NCBI RefSeq assembly: GCF_031921685.1
Contig: NZ_JAPDHU010000002.1
Span: forward strand, 1,240,001-1,304,000
Direction: 5' to 3'
DNA: 64,000 bases
DNA from: Terripilifer sp031921685
GTDB taxonomy: Bacteria; Pseudomonadota; Alphaproteobacteria; Rhizobiales; Beijerinckiaceae
Part shown: piece by piece, positions 52,292-60,968 of the stretch
Layout: the number at the start of each line of letters is the position of its first letter
How positions within the stretch are numbered: the stretch's first letter is position 1
Position numbers and translations under genes: made by a program
The notes under the pieces: generated by a model
Database searches by the model: none
Seen by the model: only the letters and a program-made list of their open reading frames with translations
Told to the model about the DNA's origin: nothing

Positions 52292-53509
52292 TCAAGCCGC
52301 CCGCTCCCGGCGCTTGAAGGCGCCGGTGGCGATCAACAGCAGCAGTGCGGCCACGATCGGCGGGAACACCACCCAATTGACCAGCGCCCATCCGGAATGG
52401 GCCAGCATCTGGCCCGACGAGAACGAGGCGATGGCCATGAAGCCGAAGACGAGGAAGTCGTTGAACGACTGCACCTTGTTGCGCTCTTCCGGCCGATGGG
52501 TCTCGACCACCATGGCCGAAGCGCCGACGAAGCTAAAGTTCCAGCCGACCCCGAGGAAAATGAGGCCGACCCAGAAATGCGCGACGGTGATGCCGAGCAG
52601 GCCGGCAATCGCCGCGATGATGGTGAAGACGAACCCCACCGTCACCACCTGCGGCGCGCCATAACGGGCGATCAGACTGCCGGTGAAGAAGCTCGGTGCG
52701 AACATGCCCAGCACATGCCACTGAATGCCCCAGTTCGCATCCGACAGCGGCAGGCCACACATTTTCATCGCCAGGGGCGCCGAGGTCATCACCAGATTCA
52801 TCAGCGCATAGGCGACCATGCCGCAAGCCGCCGCCGTGATGAATCGCGGCTGCAAGGCGATTTCCTTGAGCGGTCGCCCGGCGGCCCGTGCCACCGCGGC
52901 GGCCGGCCTTGGGATATCGATGGTGCTGAGAATGCCCATGCACAACAGAGCAACAACCGACTGACCGATGAAACTGGCCAGGAACAGATAGGGCGTCGCC
53001 CAATCCATGGTGATGTTGACGAGCTGCGGTCCAAGCACGCCTGAGAAAACACCACCTGTCATCACCCAGGAAATTGCCTTGGGGCGCAGCGACGGGCTCG
53101 CCACATCGGTCGCGGCGAAACGGAAGGAATGGGCCACAGCCTGATAAGCGCCGCCGATGAACGTGCCGAAGCAGAACAGTGCGAAGGAACCGAGATAGAT
53201 GGCCAGCGCCGCGATGAGGCCGATGAGAACGCCGCATCCGGAGCCGACGAGGAAAGACGCCCGCCGGCCATAGTGCCGCGCGATCCATCCGGCCGGAATC
53301 GTCGCCAGCGCCGTGCCGATGACGAAAGTGGTTACGGGCAAGGTGGCGAAATCGGCGCGCGGCGCCAGCATCGAGCCGACGATGCCGCCCGTCGTCATCA
53401 CCACGGTGGAATTGGCGCCCGCCAGAGCCTGCGCCACGGCCAGCCTCAGGATGGCGTTCTTGGCCGTACGATCGTCGATGTCGGCCGCAGCCGCCGCTGT
53501 TGTTGTCAT
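52292..53509 (-). CDS. major facilitator superfamily transporter
   Basis: The product has about 405 residues. ATG 53509 (MTTTAAAAADIDDRTAKNAI) is chosen, with ATG 53545 also possible. It has twelve membrane segments, an A-motif-like loop AGWIARHYGRRASFLVGSGCG between segments 2 and 3, and an ARYGAPQVVTVGF counterpart in the second half. The substrate is unknown. It is convergent with the Bug-type gene, three bases apart, and divergent from thiM. It could serve the catabolic set or be independent. Confidence 0.88.
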   Translation of the reverse strand: MTTTAAAAADIDDRTAKNAILRLAVAQALAGANSTVVMTTGGIVGSMLAPRADFATLPVTTFVIGTALATIPAGWIARHYGRRASFLVGSGCGVLIGLIAALAIYLGSFALFCFGTFIGGAYQAVAHSFRFAATDVASPSLRPKAISWVMTGGVFSGVLGPQLVNITMDWATPYLFLASFIGQSVVALLCMGILSTIDIPRPAAAVARAAGRPLKEIALQPRFITAAACGMVAYALMNLVMTSAPLAMKMCGLPLSDANWGIQWHVLGMFAPSFFTGSLIARYGAPQVVTVGFVFTIIAAIAGLLGITVAHFWVGLIFLGVGWNFSFVGASAMVVETHRPEERNKVQSFNDFLVFGFMAIASFSSGQMLAHSGWALVNWVVFPPIVAALLLLIATGAFKRRERAA

Positions 53510-53682
53510 TATGCGAGCCGGTCTTTGCAAAAAACGCGGCGACACCTTAGGACCTTGAGCAGCGGATTGCCAAGCTCACAAAGCGCTAGATCACTGATTT
53601 TGAAGAGTTTTACAGACCACAGTCGGCAATGATATGAACTACAGCAAAGACCTGTGTGAGGATTCTCAGGAGGTAGGTTCCC

Positions 53683-54510
53683 TTGGATATTGACGCCCGG
53701 GCCATCGCCGCGCGCTGCGGTGCCCTGCTCGACCAGATGCGGGCCGCCCGCCCCCTGGTCCAGAACATCACCAACTACGTGTCCATGGACATCGCCGCCA
53801 ACGCCCTGCTGGCTGTCGGCGCCTCGCCGGCCATGGTCCATGCTCCTGAAGAATCGCCGCAATTCGTAGCGCTCGCCGGGGCACTCGTCGTCAACATCGG
53901 CACTTTGTCGGCCGACACAGCCCACGCGGCCCAGATAGCGACGACGGCGGCGCGACAGCTCGGCCGGCCCTGGCTGTTCGATCCGGTCGGCGTCGGTGCC
54001 ACCGACTATCGCAACGATGTCGCTACGGAACTGATGGAGAACCGGCCAACCATTCTGCGCGGCAACGCCTCGGAGGTGATGGCGATTGCCCGGCTCGCCG
54101 GCCTGACGACGACCAGCGCCGCCCCGCGCGGCGTCGACAGCGCCAATACGACGACCGAGGCCGAACAGCTTTGTGTCGAACTCGCCCAGCGGGCCGGCTG
54201 CGTCGTCGTTGCCACCGGCGAAATCGACATTGCGACCGACGGCAAGCAGATCGTGCGGCTCGCCAACGGTTCGCCACTGATGACCCGCGTCACCGCGCTC
54301 GGCTGTTCGCTGTCGAGCGTCATGGGCGCCTTCATGGCGATCGCGCCGCCGCTCGACGCCGCCGTCGCGGCGCTTGCCGTCTATGGCGTCGCCGGCGACA
54401 TGGCGGCTGAGATAGCCCAACGTCCCGGCAGCTTCCGCGTCGCCTTCCTCGATGCGCTCGATGCCATCACCGCCGCTGACATCAACGCACGCCTGCATGT
54501 GAAATTGTGA
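53683..54510 (+). CDS. thiM: hydroxyethylthiazole kinase ThiM
   Basis: The 275-residue protein starts with TTG 53683, set by a perfect AGGAGG nine bases upstream. ThiM motifs are RPLVQNITNYVSMDIAANAL, the ASPAMVHAPEES segment, LFDPVGVGATDYRND and LRGNASEVMAIARLAG. The catalytic Cys is in RVTALGCSLSSVMGAF. It phosphorylates the thiazole alcohol for thiamine salvage. thiE begins ten bases after its stop. No TPP riboswitch is visible upstream. Confidence 0.95.
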   Translation: MDIDARAIAARCGALLDQMRAARPLVQNITNYVSMDIAANALLAVGASPAMVHAPEESPQFVALAGALVVNIGTLSADTAHAAQIATTAARQLGRPWLFDPVGVGATDYRNDVATELMENRPTILRGNASEVMAIARLAGLTTTSAAPRGVDSANTTTEAEQLCVELAQRAGCVVVATGEIDIATDGKQIVRLANGSPLMTRVTALGCSLSSVMGAFMAIAPPLDAAVAALAVYGVAGDMAAEIAQRPGSFRVAFLDALDAITAADINARLHVKL

Positions 54511-54520
54511 AAGTCATCTC

Positions 54521-55147
54521 ATGAGTTTCGATCCGAAAATCTGGCGCCTCTGCCTTGTCACCGATCGCGATCTGTCGCGCGGCCGCAGCCTCGTCGATGT
54601 GGTCGGCGCGGCGGTCGCCGGCGGCGTCACCATGGTGCAATTGCGCGAGAAAAATGCCACCACCCGGCAATTCCTCGAGGAAGCGCGCGCCCTCAAAGCG
54701 CTGCTGCAGCCCCTGCACGTGCCGCTGATCATCAACGACCGTGTCGACATCGCGCTTGCCGTCGATGCGGAGGGCGTTCATGTCGGCCAGACCGACATGC
54801 CGGTGGCCTTGGTGCGCCAATTGATCGGGCCGCAGAAAATCATCGGCCTGTCGATCACCAATCGCACGCAGATCGAGCGCGAAGATGCAAAACAGGCCGA
54901 CTATCTCGGTATTGGCCCGCTCTATGCGCAAACGACGAAAGCCGACGCCTCGACGCCACTCGGCGTCGAAGGGTTCGCGGCTCTACGGGCGCTGACCCCA
55001 AAACCCGTCATGGCCATCGGCGGTCTCAAGGCCGGCAATTCCGCCGATGTGCTGAAGGCCGGCGCCAACGGCCTCGCCATCGTCTCGGCCATCGTCGGCG
55101 CCGACGATCCGAAGGCCGCGGCGCAGGACGTGATGCGATTGTTTTGA
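54521..55147 (+). CDS. thiE: thiamine-phosphate synthase ThiE
   Basis: The 208-residue TIM-barrel enzyme shows LCLVTDRDLSRGRSLVDVV, GVTMVQLREKNATTRQF (pyrimidine-pyrophosphate site), LIINDRVDIALAVDAEGVHV, GQTDMPVALVRQLIG and YLGIGPLYAQTTKADASTPL. It joins hydroxymethylpyrimidine pyrophosphate and thiazole phosphate into thiamine phosphate, which ThiL (encoded at 57-58 kb) turns into the cofactor. It overlaps nothing but is followed directly by the chorismate mutase frame. Confidence 0.95.
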   Translation: MSFDPKIWRLCLVTDRDLSRGRSLVDVVGAAVAGGVTMVQLREKNATTRQFLEEARALKALLQPLHVPLIINDRVDIALAVDAEGVHVGQTDMPVALVRQLIGPQKIIGLSITNRTQIEREDAKQADYLGIGPLYAQTTKADASTPLGVEGFAALRALTPKPVMAIGGLKAGNSADVLKAGANGLAIVSAIVGADDPKAAAQDVMRLF

Positions 55148-55159
55148 GTGGAGACCGCG

Positions 55160-55450
55160 ATGACGGATACGCCGGCTGAATTGAAGACCTTGCGCGACAG
55201 CATCGACAATCTCGATGCGGCGCTGATCCATATCCTCGCGGAACGCTTCAAATGCACGCAGCGGGTGGGCGAATTGAAGGCCCGGCTGCAATTGCCCTCA
55301 TCGGATCCTAATCGCGAGAAGCTGCAAATCGAGAGATTGCGCGCCCTGGCTCAAGGCGCGCATCTCGACCCCGATTTCGCGGAGAAGTTCCTGGCATTCG
55401 TCATCAAGGAAGTCATCCGCCATCATGAATTGGCGAAGGCTCCCAATTGA
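55160..55450 (+). CDS. chorismate mutase, AroQ class
   Basis: The product has about 96 residues. ATG 55160 (MTDTPAELKTLRDSIDNLDA) is placed by the GGAG about six bases upstream; GTG 55148 is possible. It is an all-helical AroQ domain, with LRDSIDNLDAALIHILAERF, the active-site segment TQRVGELKARLQLPSSDPNR and EKLQIERLRALA at the expected spacing. It turns chorismate into prephenate for phenylalanine and tyrosine. It lies after thiE and abuts the stop of hppD, a tyrosine-degradation gene, on the other strand. Confidence 0.9.
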   Translation: MTDTPAELKTLRDSIDNLDAALIHILAERFKCTQRVGELKARLQLPSSDPNREKLQIERLRALAQGAHLDPDFAEKFLAFVIKEVIRHHELAKAPN

Positions 55451-56563
55451 TCAAGCGGCCTTGTCGCTCTTCAACACACCGCGCCTGATCTGATCTTCCT
55501 CGATCGATTCAAACAGCGCGCGGAAGTTACCTTCGCCAAAGCCTTCATCACCCTTGCGCTGGATGAACTCGAAGAATATCGGTCCAATCACCGTCTTCGA
55601 GAAAATCTGCAACAGGATGCGCGTCGTGCCGCCATCGACCACGCCTTCGCCGTCGATGAGGATGCCGTGCTTCTTCATCCGATCCATCGGCTCGTCATGG
55701 CCATGCACGCGGTCGTGTGACTTTTCATAATAGGTGTCGGGCGGACCGGGCATGAACTTCAGCCCGTTATCGGCCAGCTTGTCGGTCGCGTCATAGATGC
55801 CGTCGGTGCCGACAGCGATATGCTGGATGCCCTCACCCTTATACTTCTTCAGGAACTCGACGATCTGGCTGGTCTCGTCCTTCGACTCGTTCAGCGGAAT
55901 GCGGATCTTGCCGCAGGGCGATGTGATGGCGCGCGACACGAGGCCCGTGATGCGCCCGTCGATGTCGAAATAGTGGATCTGCTTGAAACCGAATTTCTCG
56001 CGATAGAAATCCCACCACGTGTCCATATTGCCACGAAAGACATTGTGCGTGAGATGATCGAGATAATAGAAGCCGACGCCGACGGGACGCGGATCGCGCG
56101 CGCCTAGCCAATCGAACTCAGCCTCATAGGCCGATCCCTCGGCGCCATATTTTTCGATGAAATAGAGCAGCGACCCGCCGATGCCGACAATGGCGGGGGC
56201 ATCCAGCGCCTTGTCCTGGCCTTTGTAAGGCGTCGCGCCCTGTTTGACCGCATGATCGAAAGCGTGTTTGGCGTCGACCACGCGCCAGGCCATGGCCGAA
56301 GCGCACGGGCCGTGCTCGTCGGCAAACTTCATCGCATGCGAGCCGGGCTCGGCATTGATCACATAATTGATGTCGCCCTGGCGCCAGACCGTAATGTTCT
56401 TGGTCTTGTGCTTGGCCACGGCCGCATAGCCCATGCGGGCGAACAAGGCCTCCAGCTTCTCAGGCTCCGGATGAGCGAATTCGACGAATTCGAAACCGTC
56501 GGTTCCGGCCGGGTTCTCAACGCTGATGGCAGCGGGCGGCGCATTGTGCGGAAACGGTCCCAT
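55451..56563 (-). CDS. hppD: 4-hydroxyphenylpyruvate dioxygenase
   Basis: The product has 370 residues. ATG 56563 is set by a perfect AGGAGG at 56570-56575, six bases upstream. The two vicinal-oxygen-chelate halves are clear. The iron ligands are a His in FYYLDHLTHNVF near residue 169, a His in GEGIQHIAVGTDGIY near 249, and a Glu in IGPIFFEFIQRKGDEGFGEG near 332. It oxidises 4-hydroxyphenylpyruvate to homogentisate in tyrosine breakdown. The promoter region, shared with the Lrp/AsnC gene, carries a palindrome. Confidence 0.96.
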   Translation of the reverse strand: MGPFPHNAPPAAISVENPAGTDGFEFVEFAHPEPEKLEALFARMGYAAVAKHKTKNITVWRQGDINYVINAEPGSHAMKFADEHGPCASAMAWRVVDAKHAFDHAVKQGATPYKGQDKALDAPAIVGIGGSLLYFIEKYGAEGSAYEAEFDWLGARDPRPVGVGFYYLDHLTHNVFRGNMDTWWDFYREKFGFKQIHYFDIDGRITGLVSRAITSPCGKIRIPLNESKDETSQIVEFLKKYKGEGIQHIAVGTDGIYDATDKLADNGLKFMPGPPDTYYEKSHDRVHGHDEPMDRMKKHGILIDGEGVVDGGTTRILLQIFSKTVIGPIFFEFIQRKGDEGFGEGNFRALFESIEEDQIRRGVLKSDKAA

Positions 56564-56651
56564 GAACATCCTCCTGTCGAGCAGTGACTGCATGCAAAAT
56601 TACGCCGAAAAACGCGCATTGAGCTTGCATTCTGACGCCCATAATGGGAAA

Positions 56652-56673
56652 TTAACGCATATATTGTGCGTAA
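56652..56673 (+). promoter_or_regulatory. palindrome between hppD and Lrp gene, predicted Lrp/AsnC operator
   Basis: An imperfect inverted repeat has TTAACGCA at 56652-56659 and TGTGCGTAA at 56665-56673 around an AT centre. It ends 12 bases before the ATG of the regulator. More ACGC half-sites are seen toward hppD (56602, 56612, 56635). This spacing fits the multi-site binding typical of Lrp/AsnC proteins and suggests control of both genes. Confidence 0.65.
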
Positions 56674-56685
56674 AAGGCTATTTTC

Positions 56686-57156
56686 ATGAATGAAAATGAG
56701 CACGTAGATGAATTCGACCGCAAGATCCTCGCGGCACTCCAGGCCGACTCGCGCCTCACCAACAATGACCTCGCCGAACGGGTGAACCTCTCGGCCTCGC
56801 AATGTTCACGCCGGCGCCAGCGGCTCGATGAGGATGGTTTTATCGACGGCTACCGGGCCGTCCTTAATCGCGATCGCCTCGGCTTCGGTCTCGTCAACAT
56901 GATCACGGTGACCTTGGCCACCCACAATCGCGACAACGCGCGGCGCTTCGCCGAACTCGTCTCGCGGCTGCCCGAAGTGCAGGAAGCCCACGCACTCACT
57001 GGCGAGATGGACTACATCCTCAAGGTCGTCACCCGCGACCTCAAGGCGCTCTCGCAATTCGTCAACGATGTGCTGCTGCCACACGACTCCGTACAGCACG
57101 TGAAAACCGCCATTGTGCTGGCGACGCTGAAGGAGACGAACGCCCTACCGCTGTAG
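56686..57156 (+). CDS. Lrp/AsnC-family transcriptional regulator
   Basis: The 156-residue protein has an N-terminal helix-turn-helix (DRKILAALQADSRLTNNDLA, ERVNLSASQCSRRRQRLDED) and a C-terminal RAM ligand domain (MITVTLATHNRDNARRFAEL, EAHALTGEMDYILKVV). It is divergent from hppD, so it is the probable aromatic amino-acid-responsive regulator of tyrosine breakdown. The effector is not known from sequence. Confidence 0.92.
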   Translation: MNENEHVDEFDRKILAALQADSRLTNNDLAERVNLSASQCSRRRQRLDEDGFIDGYRAVLNRDRLGFGLVNMITVTLATHNRDNARRFAELVSRLPEVQEAHALTGEMDYILKVVTRDLKALSQFVNDVLLPHDSVQHVKTAIVLATLKETNALPL

Positions 57157-57170
57157 TATCGCCAAAGCCT

Positions 57171-57216
57171 TGGTGTCATCCCGGATCGCGCCGATGGCAC
57201 GTCCGGGATGACACCA
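57171..57216. repeat. REP-like palindrome between convergent genes
   Basis: Perfect 15-bp arms TGGTGTCATCCCGGA (57171-57185) and TCCGGGATGACACCA (57202-57216) enclose a 16-base loop. It lies between the convergent Lrp/AsnC gene and thiL, 14 bases after one stop codon. Short GTCATCCCGG-type palindromes are frequent interspersed repeats in Hyphomicrobiales. It may act as a two-way terminator. Confidence 0.75.
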
Positions 57217-57228
57217 CGGTCGAAGCGC

Positions 57229-58230
57229 TCAAAAATGGCTGTACGAGCCCTTCGCAAACGTGCGCGCTGCCCCTGTCGCATCGACGAACCGCGGCAAGCC
57301 ATCCACCTCATCAGTCACGACACCAATGGCCGTCACCGGCACGCCCGTGCCCTTCGCCGCCTGTTCGAAAGCAACAACATTCTGCGGCGCCACCGTGCAG
57401 AGGATTTCGTAATCGTCGCCGCCCGTGACGGCGACATCGAGCAATGCGCCATCAAGCGCCACGGCCTCGCGCGCGGCTTGCGATAACGGCACGTCGGCCA
57501 AGCGCACCTCGCCGCCAGCGTTGGACACGCGCAGCATTTTCGCCAGATCGCCGGCCAGGCCATCGCTGACATCCATGGCGCCATGCGCATAGGCGCGCAC
57601 CACATGCGCCAAGGCGAGACGCGGCGCCGGCAGCAGATAACGGCGCAACAGATGCGCCTGCGATGAGACACTCAATCGCCCAGCCCATCCCGCATCGCGC
57701 TCGCCCTTCAGGCGCAGGCGCAGACCGAGCGTCGAGTCGCCGATCGTGCCGCTCACATAGATGATGTCGCCGGCCTTGGCGCCGGTGCGCAAAGCCATGC
57801 GGCCGCGCGGCACGGTGCCGAGCGCCGTCACGGAAATGACGAGCGGACCGCTCGTGCGCACCGTATCGCCGCCGATGAGCGGGCAATGATAGAGCGTCGC
57901 ATCTTCGCGCAGCCCTTGCACGAACGCCGTCATCCACTGCCGGTCAATATTCTCGGTCAAAGCGATCGACAGAAGAAAGCCGATGGGATCGGAGCCCTTG
58001 GCGGCCAGATCGGAAACATTCACCCTCAGCGCCTTGCGCGCGATGTCATCTGGCGCATCGTCGGCGAAGAAATGCACGCCCGCCACCAAAGCATCCTTGG
58101 TGGCCACCACCTGCATGCCCTCGGGCAAATCGATCAAGGCTGCATCGTCACGCAACCCAAGACCAGCACGGCCGGCGAGAGGCGCGAGCAAGCTCGCGAT
58201 CAGATCGTCTTCCGAAAAATCGGCAGCCAA
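57229..58230 (-). CDS. thiL: thiamine-monophosphate kinase ThiL
   Basis: The 333-residue enzyme has the ThiL/PurM fold: GLGLRDDAALIDLPEG, then FFADDAPDDIARKALRVNVSD with the metal-binding acids, LAAKGSDPIGFLLSIAL, LIGGDTVRTSGPLVISVT and MDVSDGLAGDLAKMLR. It phosphorylates thiamine phosphate to thiamine pyrophosphate. It is the last gene of the glyA-nrdR-ribD-ribH-nusB-thiL run, 18 bases after nusB, the usual order in this group. Confidence 0.95.
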   Translation of the reverse strand: MAADFSEDDLIASLLAPLAGRAGLGLRDDAALIDLPEGMQVVATKDALVAGVHFFADDAPDDIARKALRVNVSDLAAKGSDPIGFLLSIALTENIDRQWMTAFVQGLREDATLYHCPLIGGDTVRTSGPLVISVTALGTVPRGRMALRTGAKAGDIIYVSGTIGDSTLGLRLRLKGERDAGWAGRLSVSSQAHLLRRYLLPAPRLALAHVVRAYAHGAMDVSDGLAGDLAKMLRVSNAGGEVRLADVPLSQAAREAVALDGALLDVAVTGGDDYEILCTVAPQNVVAFEQAAKGTGVPVTAIGVVTDEVDGLPRFVDATGAARTFAKGSYSHF

Positions 58231-58248
58231 TCTCCCCTCCCTGATGGG

Positions 58249-58713
58249 TTAAGCGCGCGTCAGAAACTCATCGGCGCGCAACTGCCGCGCCAAACGATCG
58301 AGCACGGCATTGGTCATGCCGACTTCATTGTCAGCGAGAAAGGCAGCGGCGACATCGACATATTCGGTGATGATCACGCGGGCCGGCACATCGGCGCGGC
58401 TCTTCAATTCATAGACCCCGGCGCGCAGCACGGCCCGCAGCACCGCTTCGATGCGACGCAACGGCCAGCCTTCCTGCAACACTTTGTCGGCCGCCTGGTC
58501 GATGGCACGTTGATCCTTCAGCACGCCCTGCACGATGTCGCGAAACAGATCGACATCGGCCTCTTCATACTGAACGCCTTCGATCTCGCCACCGATCCAG
58601 AAGGTCTCGAACTCGGCGAGGATTTCATTGAGCCCCTTGCCGGTGACTTCCATCTGATAGAGCGCCTGGACGGAGGCGAGCCGCGCGGCGGCGCGTTGAC
58701 GACGAACGGTCAT
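58249..58713 (-). CDS. nusB: transcription antitermination factor NusB
   Basis: The 154-residue all-helical protein shows RRQRAAARLASVQALYQMEV at the N terminus, a middle helix DQAADKVLQEGWPLRRIEAV, and LRAVLRAGVYELKSRADVPA with VIITEYVDVAAAFLADNEVG. It binds boxA RNA with NusE (ribosomal S10) for rRNA antitermination. It overlaps the end of ribH by four bases. Length is normal. Confidence 0.94.
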   Translation of the reverse strand: MTVRRQRAAARLASVQALYQMEVTGKGLNEILAEFETFWIGGEIEGVQYEEADVDLFRDIVQGVLKDQRAIDQAADKVLQEGWPLRRIEAVLRAVLRAGVYELKSRADVPARVIITEYVDVAAAFLADNEVGMTNAVLDRLARQLRADEFLTRA

Positions 58714-59186
58714 GAGCGCACCACGCTGCGTTTGAGCTGATAGAGCGAGAGCGCCGCGCGTGCCGCATCACCACCCTTGTCGCCCTGTTTTGGATCGGCG
58801 CGCACGATGGCCTGCTCCTCGTTCTCGACCGTGAGAATGCCATTGCCGATCGGCAACTGCTGCGCCACCGACAGGTCCATCAGCCCGCGCGAGCTTTCAT
58901 TGGCGACGATCTCGAAATGATAGGTCTCGCCGCGAATAACGCAGCCGAGTGCCAAAGCACCGGCATAGGCGCCATCCGCCGTGGCGATGCGCACCGCCGC
59001 CGGAATTTCCAGCGAACCGGGCACGCCGATAATATCCCAGCTTGCCCCGGCCGCCTGCAACGCCGCCTTGGCGCCATTCAGCAGCATGTCGCCGATCGCG
59101 TCGTAATAACGCGCTTCGACGATGAGAAAACGGGCTCCATCGGCGCGCGGCAGCGGCTGCGACGTGGAGCGGCGGGGTTCGGCCAT
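58710..59186 (-). CDS. ribH: 6,7-dimethyl-8-ribityllumazine synthase RibH
   Basis: The 158-residue enzyme has ARFLIVEARYYDAIGDMLLN, WDIIGVPGSLEIPAAVRIAT, ALALGCVIRGETYHFEIVAN with the catalytic His, and IGNGILTVENEEQAIVRADP. It makes lumazine, the riboflavin precursor. In many relatives ribE lies between ribD and ribH; here only a 129-base gap without a gene separates the two. It overlaps nusB by four bases. Confidence 0.95.
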   Translation of the reverse strand: MAEPRRSTSQPLPRADGARFLIVEARYYDAIGDMLLNGAKAALQAAGASWDIIGVPGSLEIPAAVRIATADGAYAGALALGCVIRGETYHFEIVANESSRGLMDLSVAQQLPIGNGILTVENEEQAIVRADPKQGDKGGDAARAALSLYQLKRSVVRS

Positions 59187-59315
59187 GGTAAACTCTTGAA
59201 ATCAGGTCTTGTGCCGGCGGCACCCAGCGGCGCAGCCTAGCACGAACTTGCGAGAGAGTTTCCTTAAAGACCGGAGCCACTTGGCGCAAGCGCGGCCAGA
59301 AGCCGCTGTGGAGGC

Positions 59316-60458
59316 TTACGAAATATGCTCGTAGCGGCGCAGCCGATCGACGCCGGAAAAACCGTCCTCGACCAAGCGATAGTGCCGGCCGTCTTCGAGT
59401 TCTCTCCGGGCTGTTTCGCTCAACGAGGCAACACCCTCGCGGGCGAACGGTTTGGGGGCGGTCAGCAAAATGCACTCATCGGCCAGGCCCAGGCCGATCA
59501 GCCGCCCGGCCACCTGTGGCCCGCCCTCGCTGAACACCCGAGTCACGCCCCGGCCGGCCAGCACATGCAACGCCGCCGCAAGGTCAAGATGGCCGTCGTC
59601 GTCACGCGCCACGCGCACGACCGCGATTCCAGCCTGCGCCAAGGCGGCCTCGGCCGTCGCATCCGCATCGGCAGCGCAAATCACCAGCACCGGCACTTCC
59701 GCCGCTGTTGTCACCAGCCGGGAGCGCAAGGGCAGTTGCAGGTTGGAGTCGAGGACAACCCGCAATGGCTGGCGATCGTCGAGCCCGGGCAGACGCACGG
59801 TGAGCAAAGGATCGTCGGCCAAAACCGTGCCGATGCCGACCATGATCGCATCATGGGTGGCCCGCAGCATTTGCACGTAATTGTTGGCGGCGATGCCGGT
59901 GATGTGCAGGCGCCGATCATGCGGGCCGCCGGCGGCAAAACCATCGGCGGTCTCCGCCAATTTCAACGTCACCTGCGGGCGGCCTTCCGTGACACGCAGG
60001 ATATGACCGAGATGGGCGCGCCGCGCTTGCGCCGCGCCGACACCGACGACCACTTCGACGCCAGCCTCGCGCATCATGCGATGCCCCTGCCCGGCGACGC
60101 GCGGATCTGGATCTTCGAGCGCCGAGACGACGCGTGCGATACCAGCCGTGATGGTGGCTTGGGCACAAGGCGGCGTGACGCCGAAATGAGCGCAGGGCTC
60201 AAGGCTGACATAAAGCGTGGCACCGCGCGCCAGCTCGCCGGCCTGCGCGAGCGCTTCGGTCTCCGCATGCGGACGCCCGCCTTTGCGCGTCGCGCCGCGC
60301 CCGACGATGACGCCGTCGCGCACCACCAGCGCACCGACCGCCGGATTGGGGGCGGTCAGACCATGCTGCCGCCGGCCCAGCGCGATGGTGGCCGCCATCA
60401 AATGTTCGTCGCGATCGGCAGCCACATCCTGCGGCTGTGCGGCCGTCAGCATGTTCAC
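59316..60458 (-). CDS. ribD: bifunctional riboflavin deaminase/reductase RibD
   Basis: The 380-residue protein has an N-terminal CMP-deaminase-like domain with the zinc set His64, Glu66 (PHAET), Cys89 (LEPCAHFG) and Cys98 (TPPCAQ). A C-terminal RibD reductase domain follows from about residue 155 (VTLKLAETADGFAA, NNYVQMLRATHDAIMVGIGT, VFSEGGPQVAGRLIGLGLAD). It performs two steps of riboflavin synthesis. It overlaps the end of nrdR by four bases. Confidence 0.95.
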   Translation of the reverse strand: MNMLTAAQPQDVAADRDEHLMAATIALGRRQHGLTAPNPAVGALVVRDGVIVGRGATRKGGRPHAETEALAQAGELARGATLYVSLEPCAHFGVTPPCAQATITAGIARVVSALEDPDPRVAGQGHRMMREAGVEVVVGVGAAQARRAHLGHILRVTEGRPQVTLKLAETADGFAAGGPHDRRLHITGIAANNYVQMLRATHDAIMVGIGTVLADDPLLTVRLPGLDDRQPLRVVLDSNLQLPLRSRLVTTAAEVPVLVICAADADATAEAALAQAGIAVVRVARDDDGHLDLAAALHVLAGRGVTRVFSEGGPQVAGRLIGLGLADECILLTAPKPFAREGVASLSETARRELEDGRHYRLVEDGFSGVDRLRRYEHIS

Positions 60459-60946
60459 TCACCGCTCGCCACGGGCTTGAGGTTGTCGTCCGGGCCTTCT
60501 TCGTTCAACTCGTCGATGAGCGTGCCGAAGTCGCGCGCTTCGCGGAAATTGCGATAGACCGAGGCGAAGCGCACATAAGCGACGCTGTCGAGAGATTTCA
60601 GTCCCTCCATCACCAGTTCGCCGATCTTGCCGCTGTCGATCTCGGACTCGCCCGAGCTTTCAAGCTGACGCACGATGCCGTTGACCATGCGCTCGACACG
60701 CTCGGGTGCCACTGCCCGCTTGCGCAAAGCCGTCTCGAACGAACGCGCCAGCTTGTCGCGATCGAACGGCACGCGCCGGCCCGACTTCTTGAGCACGGTG
60801 AGCTCGCGCAATTGCACGCGCTCGAACGTGGTGAAGCGGCCGTTGCAATCGGGACAGACACGACGGCGACGGATGGCCGACGAGTCATCCGTCGGCCGGG
60901 AGTCCTTCACCTGCGTATCGAGCGTGCCGCAATACGGACAGCGCAT
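60455..60946 (-). CDS. nrdR: transcriptional repressor NrdR
   Basis: The 163-residue protein has the NrdR zinc ribbon (Cys3, Cys6, Cys31, Cys34, in RCPYCG and VCPDCNGRFTTFER) followed by an ATP-cone domain (LTVLKKSGRRVPFDRDKLAR, VYRNFREARDFGTLIDEL). It senses ATP and dATP and represses ribonucleotide reductase genes through NrdR boxes. It lies between glyA and ribD, 22 bases after glyA, as usual in the group. Confidence 0.96.
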   Translation of the reverse strand: MRCPYCGTLDTQVKDSRPTDDSSAIRRRRVCPDCNGRFTTFERVQLRELTVLKKSGRRVPFDRDKLARSFETALRKRAVAPERVERMVNGIVRQLESSGESEIDSGKIGELVMEGLKSLDSVAYVRFASVYRNFREARDFGTLIDELNEEGPDDNLKPVASGE

Positions 60947-60968
60947 CCTGTCTCCTTTTCAGCCGGCC

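Noticed and set aside
53546..53682. TPP riboswitch upstream of thiM
   Set aside because: The conserved CUGAGA and related core segments are not visible in the 137 bases before the gene.
59316..60557. 410-codon frame on the plus strand over ribD and part of nrdR
   Set aside because: It is antisense to two well-supported genes and has no motifs.
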